From Mercurialis annua (taxonomy: Eukaryota; Streptophyta; Magnoliopsida; Malpighiales; Euphorbiaceae), in assembly GCF_937616625.2 (NCBI RefSeq), contig NC_065573.1, positions 2,371,001-2,435,000 on the forward strand: a stretch of 64,000 nt of DNA, read 5' to 3'. Under the pieces are notes generated by a model. That model had not been told where the DNA came from, made no database searches, and worked only from the letters and a program-made list of their open reading frames with translations. Positions 50,901 to 62,548 of this stretch are shown in pieces (positions within the stretch are counted from its first letter, which is position 1; every line of letters starts with the position of its first letter). The translations under genes were made by a program, and so were the position numbers.

Positions 50901-52939
50901 CGTTTGTAACCGTTAGGCTTAAATTGCTAAAAAGGTGTAACGTTCGGTTTTGTTTCGTAACGTTTGTAAACGTTTGGCTTAAATTGCTAAAAAGGTGAAA
51001 CGTTTGGATTTGTTTCGTAACGTTTCTAAACGTTTGGCCTAAATTACTAAAAAGGTGAAACATTTGGATTTGTTTTGTAACGTTTGTAAACGTTTGGCCT
51101 AAATTACTAAAAAGGTGAAACGCTTGGATTTGTTTCGGAACGTTTGTAAACGTTTGGCTTAATTTGCTAAAAAGTGAAACGCGTAGATTTGTTTCGTAGC
51201 GTTTGTAAACGTTTGGCTTAAACTGCAAAAAAGTTGAAACGCTTGGTTTTGTTTCGTAACATTTGAAAAGGTCTGGCTTAAATCGCTAAAAATGTGAAAC
51301 ATTTGATTTGTTTCGTAACGTTTTAAACGTTTGGTTTTATTTCGTAACGTTTATAAACCTTTGGCCTAAATCGCTAAAAAGGGGAAACGTTTGGATTTGT
51401 TTCGTAACGTTTGTAAACGTTTGGCTTAAATTGCAAAAAAGGCGAAACGTTTGGATTTGTTTCGTAACATTTGTAAACGTTTAGCTTAAATCGCTAAAAA
51501 GGTGAAACGTTTGGATTTGTTTCGTAACGTTTGTAAATGTTAGTCTTAAATCGCTAAAAAGTTGATTCGTTTGGATTTATTTTGTGACGTTTGTAAACGT
51601 TTGGCATAAATCGTTAAAAAGGCCAAACGTTTGGATTTGATTCGTAACGTTTGTAAACGTTTGACTTAAATAGCTAAAAATGTAAAACGTTTGGATTTGT
51701 TTCGTAAAGTTTGTAAAGGTTTGGCTTAAATTGCATAAAAGGTGAAACGCTTGGATTTATTTCGTAAAGTTTGTAAACATTTTTGCTTAAATTTCTAAAA
51801 AGGTGAAACGCTTGGATTTGTTTCGTAACGTTTGTAAACGTTTGGCTTAAATTGCTAAAAAGGTGAAACATTTGAATTTGTTTCTAAACCTTTGTAAGCG
51901 TTTGACTTAAATTTCTAAAAAGGTGAAACGTTTGAATTTGTTTCGTAACGTTTGCAAACGTTTTGCTTCAATCGCTTAAAAGGTGAAACATTTGGATTGG
52001 TTTTGTAACGTTTGCAAACGTTTGGCTTCAATCGCTAAAAAGGGGAAACGTTTGGATTTGTTTCGTAATGTTTGCAAACGTTTGGCTTCAATCGCTAACA
52101 AGGAGAAAAGTTTGGATTTGTTTCGTAACGTTTGTAAACGTTTAGCATAAATCGCTAAAAAGGTGAAATTTTTGGATTTGTTTCGTTATTTTTTAAACGT
52201 TTGGCTTCAATCGCTAAAATGGGGAAACGTTTGGATTTTTTTCGTAGCGTTTGTTAATGTTTGGCTTAAATTGCTAAAAATGTGAAATGTTTGTTTGGTT
52301 TCGTAACGTTTGTAAACATTCCGCTTAAATCGTTAAAAAGGTGACACGTTTGGATTTGTTTTGTAACGTTTGTAAACGTTTGGCTTATATCTTTTAAAAG
52401 GTGAAACGTTTGGATTTGTTTCGTTACGTTTCTAAACGTTTGGCTTAAATTGCTAAAAAGCTGAAACGCTTGGATTTGTTTCGTAACGTTTGTTAACGTT
52501 TCGCTTAATTTACTAAAAAGGTGAAACACTTGGATTTGCTTCGGAACGTTTGTAAACGTTTGGCTTAAATTGCAAAAAATATGAAACGCGTAGATTTGTT
52601 TCGTAACGTTTGTAAACGTTTGGCTTAAATTGCTAAAAAGGTGAAATGCTTGTTTATGTTTCGTAACGTTTGTAAAGAGTTGGCTTAAATCGCTAAAAGG
52701 GTGAAACGTATGGATTTGTTTTGTAACGTTTGGCATAAATCGCTAAAAAGGTGAAATGTTTGGATTTGTTTCATAACGTTTGTAAACGTTCGGCTTAAAT
52801 AGCTAAAAATGTGAAACGATTGGATTTGTTTCGTAAAGTATGTAAACGTTTGACTTAAATTGTTGGATTTGTTTCGTAACGTGTGGCTTAAATTGCTAAA
52901 AATGTGAAACGCTTGGATTTGTTTCGTAACGTTTGTAAA

Positions 52940-55900
52940 CGTTCGGCTTAAATAGATAAAAAGGTGAAACGTTTGGATTTGTTTCGTAAAGTATGTAAAT
53001 GTTTGGCTTAAATTGTTGGTTTTGTTTCGTAACGTTTGTAAATGTTTGGCTTAAATTGTTAAAAAGGTTAAACGCTTGGATTTTTTCGTAACATTTGTAA
53101 ACGTTTGGCTTAAATTGCTAAAAAGGTGAAACATTTGGATTTGTTTCATATCCTTTGTAAACGTTTGGCTTAAATCGATTAAAAGGTGAAATGTTTGGAT
53201 TTGTTTCGTAACGTTCGTAAACGTTTGGCATAAATCGCAAAAGAGGTGAAATGTTTGGATTTGTTTCGCAACTTTTTAAACGTTTGGCTTAAATCGCTAA
53301 AATGGGGAAATGTTTGGATTTGTTTCGTAACGTTTGTAAATGTTAGGCTTAAATTGCTAAAAAGGTGAAATGTTTGGTTTTGTTTCGTAACGTTTGTAAA
53401 CTTTCGGCTTAAATCGTTAAAAAGGTGACACGTTGGATTTGTTTCGTAACGTTTGTAAACGTTTGGCTTAAATCGCTAAAAAGGTGACACGTTTCAATTT
53501 GTTTCGTAATGTTTGTAACCGTTTGGCTTAAATTGCTAAAAACGTGAAACACTTGGATTTGTTTCGTAACATTTGTAAACGTTCGGCTTAAATTATTGAA
53601 AAGGTGAAACACTTGAATTTATTTCGGAACGTTTGTAAACGTTTGGCTTAAATTGCTAAAAAGGTGAATCGCTTGGATTTGTTTCGTAACCTTTGTAAAT
53701 GTTTGGCTTAAATTGCTAAAAATGTGAAACGTTTCGATTTGTTTCGTAACGTTTGTAAATATTTGGCTTCAGTCGCATAAAAGGTGAAACATTTGGATTT
53801 GTTCCGTAACGTTTATAAACGTTTGGCATAAATCGCTAAAAATGTCAAAATTTTGGATTTGTTTGGTAATGTTTTAAACGTTTGGCTTAAATCGTTAAAA
53901 TGGGGAAATGTTTGGATTTGTTTCGTAACGTTTGTAACTGTTTGGCTTAAATTGCTAAAAAGGTAAAATGTTTGGTTTTATTTCTAAACTTTTGTTAATG
54001 TTCGGCTTAAATAGCTAAAAAGGTGAAACGTTTGGATTCGTTTCATAACGTTTGTAAACGTTTTCCTTAAATTGCTAAATAGGTGAAACGCTTTGATTTG
54101 TTTCGAAACGTTTGTAAACGTTTGGTTTAAATTGCTAAAAAGGTGAAATGCTTGGATTTGTTTCGGAACGTTTGTAAACGTTTGTAATTGTTTGGCTTAA
54201 ATTGCTAAAAAGGTAAAACGCTTAGATTTATTCCGTCACATTTGTAAATGTTAGGATTAAATCGCTAAAAAGGTGAAACGTTTAGATTTGTTTCGTAACG
54301 TTGTTTGGCTTAAATTGCTAAAGATGTTAAATGTTTGGATTTGTTTCGTAACGTTTTAAAAGTTTGGTTTAAATTGCTAAAAAGATGAAACGCTTGGATT
54401 TGTTTCGTAACATTTGTAAACGTTTTGCTTAAATTGCTAAAAAAATGAAACGCTTGGATTTGTTTCGTAACGTTTGTAAACGTTCCGCTTAAATCGTTAA
54501 AAAAGTGACACGTTTGGATTTGTTTTGTAACGTTTGTAAACGTTTGGCTTAAATTGCTAAAAAGGTGAAATGCTTGGATTTGTTTCGGAACGTTTGTAAA
54601 CGTTTAGCTTAAATTGCCAAAAAAGGTGAAACTCTTGGATTTGTTGTTGAACGTTTGTAAACGTTTGGCTTAAATTGCTAAAAATGTGAAACGCTTAGAT
54701 TTATTCCGTAACATTTGTAAATGTTTGGATTAAATAGCTAAAAAGGTGAAACGTTTAGATTTGTTTCGTAACGTTGTTTGGCTTAAATTGCTAAAGATGT
54801 TAAATGTTTGGATTTGTTTCGTAACGTTTAAAAGTTTGGTTTAAATTGCTAAAAAGATGAAACGCTTGGATTTGTTTCGTAACGTTTGTAAACGTTTGGC
54901 TTAAATTGCTAAAAAGGTGAAACGCTTGGATTTGTTTCGTAACGTTTGTAAACGTTCGGCTTAAATAGCTAAAAAGGTGAAACGTTTGGATTTGTTTCGT
55001 AAAGTATGTAAATGTTTGGCTTAAATTGTTGGATTTGTTTCGTAACGTTTGTAAATGTTTGACTTAAATTGCTAAAAAGGTGAAACGCTTGGATATTTTC
55101 GTAACATTTGTAAACGTTTGGCTTTAATTGTTAAAAAGGTAAAACGGTTGGATTTGTTTCGTCATGTTTGTAAATGTTTGGCTTAAATTGCTAAAAAGGT
55201 GAAACATTTGGATTTGTTTTATAACCTTTGTAAACGTTTGGCTTAAATCGCTTAAAAGGTGAAATGTTTGGATTTGTTTCGTAACATTCGTAAACGTTTG
55301 GCATAAATCGCAAAAGAGTTGAAATGTTTGGATTTGTTTCGAAACTTTTTAAACGTTTGGCTGAAATCGCAAAAATGGGGAAATGTTTGGATTTGTTTCG
55401 TAACGCTTGTAAATGTTTGGCTTAAATTGCAAAAAAGGTGAAATGTTTTGTTTTGTTTTGTAACGTTTGTAAACGTTCAGCTTAAATCGTTAAAAAGGTG
55501 ACACGTTTGGATTTGTTTCGTAACGTTTGTAAACGTTCGGCTTAAATCGCTAAAAAGGTGACACATTTAACCGTTTGGCTTAAATTGCTAAAAACGTGAA
55601 ACACTTGGATTTGTTTCGTAACGTTTGTAAACGTTCGGCTTAAATTATTGAATAGGTGAAACACATGAATTTATTTTGGAACAGTTGTAAACGTTTGACT
55701 TAAATTGCTAAAAAGGTGAATCGCTTGGATTTGTTTCGTAACATTTGTTAACGTTTGGCTTAAATTGCTAAAAATGTGAAACGTTTGGATTTGTTTCGTA
55801 ACGTTTGTAAATGTTTGGCTTCAATCGCATAAAATGTGAAACATTTGGATTTGTTTTGTAACGTTTATAAACGTTTGGCGTAAATCGCTAAAAATGTCAA

Positions 55901-56500
55901 AATTTTGGATTTCTTTGGAAACGTTTTAAACGTTTGACTTAAATCGTTAAAATGGGGAAATGTTTGGATTTGTTTCGTAACGTTTGTAACCGTTTGGCAT
56001 AAATTGCTAAAAAGGTATAATGTTTGGTTTTATTTCTAAATATTTGTTAATGTTCTGCTTAAATAGCTAAAAAGGTGAAACATTTGGATTCGTTTCATAA
56101 CGTTTGTAAACGTTTGCCTTAAATTGCTAAATAGGTGAAACGCTTGGATTTGTTTTGAAACGTTTGTAAACGTTTCGCTTAAATTGCTAAAAAGGTGAAA
56201 TGCTTGGATTTGTTTCGGAGCGTTTGTAAACGTTTAGCTTAAATTGCTAAAAAAGGTGAAACTCTTGGATTTGTTGCTGAACGTTTGTAAACGTTTGGCT
56301 TAAATTGCTAAAAAGGTGAAACGCTTAGATTTATTTCGTAATATTTGTAATTGTTTGGATTAAATCGCTAAAAAGGTGAAACGTTTAGATTTGTTTCGTA
56401 ACGTTGTTTGGCTTAAATTGCTAAAGATGTTAAATGTTTGGATTTGTTTCGTAACGTTTTAAAAGTTTGGTTTAAATTTCTAAAAAGATGAAACGCTTGG
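52940..56500 (+). repeat. ~2.05-kb higher-order repeat pair
   Basis: Shared markers, in order, are GTAAAGTATG (52,986/54,999), AAATTATTGAA (53,590/55,642), GTCAAAATTTTGG (about 53,846/55,897) and the short CGTTGTTTGGCTTAAATTGC with CTAAAGATG (54,318/56,421). Offsets grow from 2,013 through 2,052 to 2,103 bp because of small indels and a local duplication. Several differences per monomer separate the copies. Confidence 0.85.
54210..54870 (+). repeat. 473-bp tandem duplication in the first ~2.05-kb unit
   Basis: The series GCTTAGATTTATTCCGT, GGATTAAAT, CGTTGTTTGGC, CTAAAGATGTTAAATG and AAAAGTTTGGTTTAAATTGC occurs twice, with CTAAAGATG at 54,318 and 54,791 (offset 473 bp). The second unit near 56.4 kb has the series once. 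The duplication therefore arose after the 2.05-kb event or was lost from the other copy. Confidence 0.8.
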
Positions 56501-59500
56501 ATTTGTTTTGTAACGTTTGTAAACGTTTTTCTTAAATTGCTAAAAAAATGAAACGCTTGGATTTGTTTCGTAACGTTTGTAAATGTTTGACTTAAATCGT
56601 TAAAAATACGAAACGATTGGATTTGTTTCGTAACGTTTGTAAACGTTCGTCTTAAATCGCTAAAAAGGAGAAACGTTTGGATTTGTTTCGTAACGTTTCT
56701 AAACGTTTGGCTTAAATTGCTAAAAAGATGAAACACTTGGATTTGTTTCGTAATGTTTGTAAACGTTTGGCTTAAATTACTAACAAAGTGAAACGCTTGC
56801 ATTTGTTTCAGAACGTTTGTAAATGTTTGTCTTAAATTGCTAAAAAGGTGAAACACGTAGATTTGTTTCGTAACGTTTGCAAACGTTTGGCTTCATTAGC
56901 TAAAAATGTGAAACGCTTGGTTATGTTTCGTAACGTTTGTAAAGATTTGGCTTAAATCGCTAAAAATGTGGAACGTTTGGTTTTGTTTCGTAACGTTTTA
57001 TATGTTTGGTTTTGTTTCGTAACGTTTATAAACGTTTTGCTCTAATCGCTAAAAAGGTGAAACGTTTGGATTTTTTTCGTAACGTTTGTAAATGTTTGGC
57101 TTAAATTGCTAAAAAGGCGAAACATTTGTATTTGTTTCGTAACATTTTGTAAAAGTTTGGCTTAAATCGCTAAAATGGTGAAACATTTGGATTTTTTCAC
57201 AACGTTTGTAAATGTTTGTCTTAAATCGCTAAAAAGGTGAAACGTTTGGATTTGTTTTGTAACCTTTTTAAACGTTTGGCATAAAACGCTAAAAAGGTTA
57301 AACGTTTGGATTTGTTTCGTAACGTGTCTAAATGTTTAGCTTAATTAGCTAAAAAGGTGAAACATTTGGATTAGTTTCATAACGTTTGTAAAAGTTTGGC
57401 TCAAATTGCATAAAAGGTGAAACGCTTGGATTTGTTTCGTAACGTTTGTAAACGTTTGGCTTAAGTAGCTAAAAAGGTGAAACGCTTCGATTTGTTTCGT
57501 AACGTTTGTAAACGTTTGGCTTAAATTGCTAAATAGGTGAAACATTTGGATTTGTTTCATAACCTTTGTAAACGTTTGGCTTAAATTGCTAAAAAAGGTG
57601 AAATGTTTGGATTTGTTTCGTAACGTTCGTAAACGTTTGTCTTCAATCGCTAAAAAGGTGAAACGTTTCGATTAGTCTTGTAGCGTTTGTAAACGTTTCG
57701 CTTCAATTGCTAAAAAGGTTAAACGTTTGGATTTGTTTCGAAACGTTTGTAAACATTTGGCATAAATCCCTAAAAAGGTGAAATGTATGGGACTTTTTAA
57801 ACATTTGGCTTAAATCGCTAAAATGGGGAAATGTTTGGATTTGTTTCGTAATGTTTGTAAACGTTTGGCTTAAATTGCTAAAAAGGTGAAACGGTTGGAT
57901 TTGTTTCATAACGTTTGTAAAGGTTTGGCTTAAATTGCTAAAAAGGTGAAATGTTGGATTTGTTTCGTAACGTTTGTAAGCGTACGGCTTAAATGGCTAA
58001 AAAGGCGAAACGTTTGGATTTGCTTCGTAACATTTTGTTAACGTTTGGCTTAAATCGTTCAAAAAGTGAAGCATTTGGATTTGTTTCGTAACGTTTGTAA
58101 ATGTTTGGATAAAACCGCTAAAAGGGTGAAACGTTTGGATTTGTTTTATAACGTTTGTAAATGTTTGGCTTATAGCTATAAAAAGATGAAACGTTTGGAT
58201 TCGTTTCGTAAAGTTTGTAAACGTTTAGCATAAATTGCTAAAAAGGTGAACGCTTTGGTTTTTTTTGTAAAGTTTGTAAACGTTTGGCTTAAATCGCTAA
58301 GAAGGTGAAATGTTTGGATTTGTTTCGTAAGGTTTGTAAATGTGTGGCATAAATCGCTAAAAAGGTGACACGTTTAGATTTGTTTCGTAACGTTTGTAAA
58401 TGTTTGGCTTCAACCGCTAAACAGGTGAAACGCTTGGATTTGTTTCGTAAAGTTTGTAAATGTTTGGCATAAATCGCTAAAAAGGCGAAATGTTTGGATT
58501 TGTTTCGTAACGTTTTAAACGTTTGTCTTAAGTCGCTAAAATGGGGAAATGTTTGTCTTTGTTTCGTAACGTTTGTAAACGTTTGGCTTAAATTGCTAAA
58601 AAGGTGAAATGTTTGGTTTTGTTTCGTAGCATTTGTAAACGTTCGGCTTAAATCGCTAAAAAGGTGACACGTTTGGAGATGTTTCGTAACGTTTGTAAAC
58701 GTTTTGCTTAAATTGCTAAAAAGGTACAAATGCTTGGATTTATTTCATAACGTTTGCAAACGTTTGGATTAAATTACTAAGAAGTTGAAACGCTTGAATT
58801 TTTTTCGGAACGTTTGTAAACGTTTGGCTTAAATTGTTTAAAAGGTGAAACTCTTGGATTTGTTTCATAACATTTGTAAACGTTTGGCTTAAATTGCTAA
58901 AAAGGTGAAACGCTTTGTTTTGTTTCATAACATTTGTATGTGTTTGGCTTGAAACACTAAAAATGTGAAACGTTTGGATTTATTTCGTAACGTTTTAAAC
59001 GTTTGGTTTTGTTTCGTAACGTTTGTAAATGTTTGGCTTAAATCTCCAAAAAGGTGAAATGTTTGGATTTGTTTTGTAACGTTTGTAAATGTTTGGTTTA
59101 AATTGCTTAAAAGATGAAACGCTTGGATTTGTTTCGTAACGTTTGTAAACATTTAGCATAAATTGCTAAAAAGGTGAAACGCTTGGATTTGCTTCGTAAC
59201 GTTTGTAAACTTTTAGCTTAAATTGCTAAAAAGGTGAAACATTTGGATTTGTTTCATAACCTTTGTAAACGTTTGGCCTAAATCGCTAAAAAGGTGAAAC
59301 GTTTGGATTTGTTTCATAACGTTTATAAACGTTTGGCATAAATCGTTAAAAATGGGAAACATTTGGATTTGTTTCGTAACGTTTGTAAATGTTTTGGTTC
59401 AATCGCTTAAAAGGTGAAACGTTTGGATTTGTTTCGTAACGTTTGTAAACGTTTGGCATAAATCGCCAAAAAGGTGAAATGTTTGGATTTGTTTCGTAAC

Positions 59501-61655
59501 GTTTTAAACGTTTAGCTTAAATTGTTAAAATGGGGAAATATTTGGATTTATTTCGTACCGTTTTTAAACGTTTGGATTAAATTGCTAAAAAGGTGAAATG
59601 TTTGGTTTTGTTTCTTTACATTTGTAAACGTTCGGCTTAAATTGCTAAAAAGGTGAAACCTTTGGATTTGATTGGTAACATTTGTAAACGTTTGGCTTAA
59701 ATTGCTTAAAAGGTGAAAAGCTTGGATTTCTTTCGTAACGTTTGTAAACATTTGGCTTAAATTGCTAAAAAGGTGAAACTCTTGGATTTGTTTCGGAACG
59801 TTGGTAAACGTTTGGCTTAAATTGCTTAAATGGTGAAACGCTTGAATTTTTTTCTGAACGTTTGTTTGGCTTAAATTGCTAAAAAGGTGAAACGCTTGGT
59901 TTTGTTTGGTAATATTTGTAAACATTTGGCTTAAATAGCTAAAAAGTTGAAACATTTAGATTTGTTTCGTAACGTTTGTAAACGTTTGGCTTAAATTGCT
60001 AAAGATGTTAAACGTGTAGATTTGTTTCGTAACGTTTTAAACGTTTGGTTTTAATTGCTAAAAAAGATGAAACGCTTGGATTTGTTATGTGATGTTTGTA
60101 AATGTTTTGCTTAAATTGCAAAAAAGATGAAATGCATGGATTTGTTTCGTAACGTTTGGCTTCAATCGCTAAAAATGTGAAATGTTTTGATTTGTTTCGT
60201 AACATTAGTAAACATTCGGCATAAATTGCTAAAAAGGTGAAACGTTTGGATTTGTTTTGTAAAGTTTGTTAACGTTCGGCTTAAATCGCTAAAAAGGTGA
60301 CACGCTTGGATTTGTTTTGTAACATTTGTAAATGTTTGGCTTAGATCGCTAAAAAGTTGAAATGTTTGGATTTGTTTCGTAACGTTTGTAAATGTTTGGC
60401 TTAAATTGCTAAAAAGGTGAAATGTTTGGATTTGTTTCGTAACGTTTGTAAACGTTTGGCTTCAATTGCTAAAAAGGTGAAACGTTTGGATTTGTTTTGT
60501 AACGTTTGTAAAGGTTTGTCATATATTGCTAAAAAGGTGAAATGTTTGGATTCGTTTCGTAACGTTTTAAACGTTTGGCTTAAATCGCTAAAATGGGGAA
60601 ATGTTTGGATTTGTTTCGTAACGTTTGTAAACGTTTGGCTCAAATTTCTAAAAAGGTGAAATGTTTGGTTTTGTTTCGTAACATTTGTAAACGTTCGGCT
60701 TAAATCGCTAAAAAGGTGACACGTTTGGATTTTTTTCGTAACGTTTGTAAACGTTCGGCTTAAATTGCTAAAAAGGTGAAACGTTTGGATTTGTTTTGTA
60801 ATATTTGTAGGCGTTCGACTTAAATCGCTAAAAACGTGAAACGCTTGGATTTATTTTGATACGTTTGTAAATGTTTGTCTTAAATAGCTAAAGAGGTGAA
60901 ACGTTTGGATTTATTTTGTAACATTTGTAAATGGTTGGCTTAAATCGCTAAAAAGGTGAAACATTTGGATTTGTTTCGTAATGTTTTGTCATGACACAAA
61001 TTATTGAGCCGCAACCGGTGCTAGGGAATGGGAGTGGTAGCTCCAAAACCCGTAGCAAGCCTGAAGATACGTACAAATTTTTCGCAAATCAAATCATATT
61101 TCATATATCACAATGATATCAAAATATACACGACCCCTGTTTGAAATATAAATCAGAGTTAAAGAGTTTTACAAAATTGAGTCAGCCTAATCTAAACTAC
61201 TGCGGACTTGCTAGAATGAGAACCTAGTCTCATGACTCGTACTACTTCCGAGAATTTAAACTTCGGAAGCTTCATTCTCCAAATCGTGCCTAACTCAACC
61301 TGTAAAAATTTGAGTAACAACGGGGTCAGTATAAAACTGAGTGAATAAACATAATTACAAGTAATATTACATAAAGGGTGAAAACGTTTGAAAACCTCTA
61401 TATGTAGAAAATATTCTTTTTGTATCATACTCCATACGATCTTACTTCCGAATATACTTTGTATGTTCACTCATACTTCTTTAGGTCATATACGTGTCAT
61501 AAACTAAGCGTTTAAGTTGTAGACGTACTTGATATCCTTATCTCATTCTTATATCTTATGTACGTTTATATCACGTACATACTTGACATGTTTTGCTTAC
61601 TGTTATAATTTTGATTGTCTTTATTCTTCTCATTAAGTTTCTCTAACTTCATCTT

Positions 61656-61815
61656 TCTGACATCGTTAGCAAAACCAACCGATATGTTTCACCTGTCTGA
61701 CATCGATAGCAAAGCCAACCGATGTATTACGCATATCTGACATCGATAGCAAAACCAACCGATGTGTTTTTAATCACCTAACATCGATAGTCATGCCAAC
61801 CGATGTGCTTTATAT
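61656..61815 (+). repeat. Four-copy 40-bp tandem repeat in the LTR
   Basis: Copies start at 61,656, 61,696, 61,736 and 61,777, with spacing of 40-41 bp. The core is GACATCGATAGC followed by CCAACCGATGT. Within each copy ACATCG and CGATGT are inverted partners about 14 bp apart, so each unit can form a short hairpin; the pairing is preserved in copies 2-4 and slightly damaged in copy 1. Short tandem repeats of this sort are common in plant LTRs. No function can be assigned. Confidence 0.88.
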
Positions 61816-62129
61816 CATATCTTAATTATTACTCTTATCTCACATTAATTCTCGATATATTATGCTTGATTTTATCTTCATATGAGTCCCGAAGACTATT
61901 ATCGAGAATGGGTAAGATACAAGTCTCGGGATACCTCTACCGAGATCAACCTTGAATCTCAGTTCTTATATTTGGCTGTATCATCGTATAATTCTTGTTT
62001 TACATTTATTACTTAATTCTATATTTTCCGTTCTGTTGTATTGATCCTTTATGGACCATGACATGCACATTACAATCTACAATCATACATCTATAACACA
62101 CGCACGTATGGTATTCGTCATAATTAAAA

Positions 62130-62195
62130 GTACGTATGGGAACGTACCATGTTTCTTTATAAACATGTGAATAGTAGTACATATAGGAATGTACT
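62130..62195. repeat. Cluster of three small inverted repeats in the LTR
   Basis: Three consecutive imperfect palindromes are seen: GTACGTATGGGAACGTAC (62,130), CATGTTT...AAACATG (62,148-62,167) and AGTACATATAGGAATGTACT (62,176). The first and third resemble each other. They could fold as adjacent hairpins in the LTR transcript or be protein-binding sites; neither is shown. Confidence 0.6.
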
Positions 62196-62548
62196 ATACT
62201 TTTCTCGTGCATATTTGGTTCGATACTCGTATATTATTCGATATTTGGTTACGATTATATTGCTTAACCCTTTCCCAGTATTTTAAGCATGTATGTTCTT
62301 TTCATATATTTAGATTATTCTTAAAATAACACAGTACGGAAAGTAATCGTTTTCAAAGAATACATACATATACTTTTTCAAACATATTATTAAACATATA
62401 AGTATTCATATAGTCGTCCGTATATGGAAATACGCGACTTTAGTAACTAAAATGTACTCACAGAAAATGCTTATCCAAAAACACTTTGGGGCTTAGAAAC
62501 GTCAAGCTTCCCGAGCTCTTTGTCCAACTGCCTCTTGCCTCACCGGAT

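Larger units (their letters stand above)
50901..60986 (+). repeat. 60-bp satellite array, final block up to the retrotransposon
   Basis: This is satellite to the very edge of the LTR. It begins with moderately diverged monomers, then a ~2.05-kb higher-order pair at about 52.9-56.5 kb, then diverged monomers from 56.9 kb. The CCTG and CTCTG diagnostic monomers of earlier blocks are not seen. Many monomers have an AATG or AACATT version of AACGTT, which are CpG transitions. The last satellite bases are CGTAATGTTT at 60,977-60,986, in normal phase. No gene is seen. Confidence 0.95.

Noticed and set aside
1..60986. Many open frames of 60-252 codons in the satellite, mostly on the minus strand, which look like a repeat-protein family
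   Set aside because: They follow the 60-bp period exactly, end at random indels, occur in up to three frames over the same bases, and change at CpG sites without regard to codon position. They are a by-product of a stop-free satellite frame.
1..60986. A regularly spaced repeat that could be taken for a CRISPR array
   Set aside because: There are no unique spacers: the whole 60-bp period is repeat. There are no cas genes, and the adjacent element is a plant-type LTR retrotransposon.
1..60986. Telomeric or subtelomeric repeat
   Set aside because: No run of the plant telomere heptamer is seen. The G- and T-rich strand bias is not enough to support it.
61192..61470. 92-codon minus-strand open frame near the array edge
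   Set aside because: It lies wholly inside the LTR, has no recognisable domain, and the length is within chance for this composition.
62009..62212. 67-codon minus-strand open frame
   Set aside because: It lies inside the LTR, overlaps the palindrome cluster and shows low-complexity residues; there is no evidence that it is translated.
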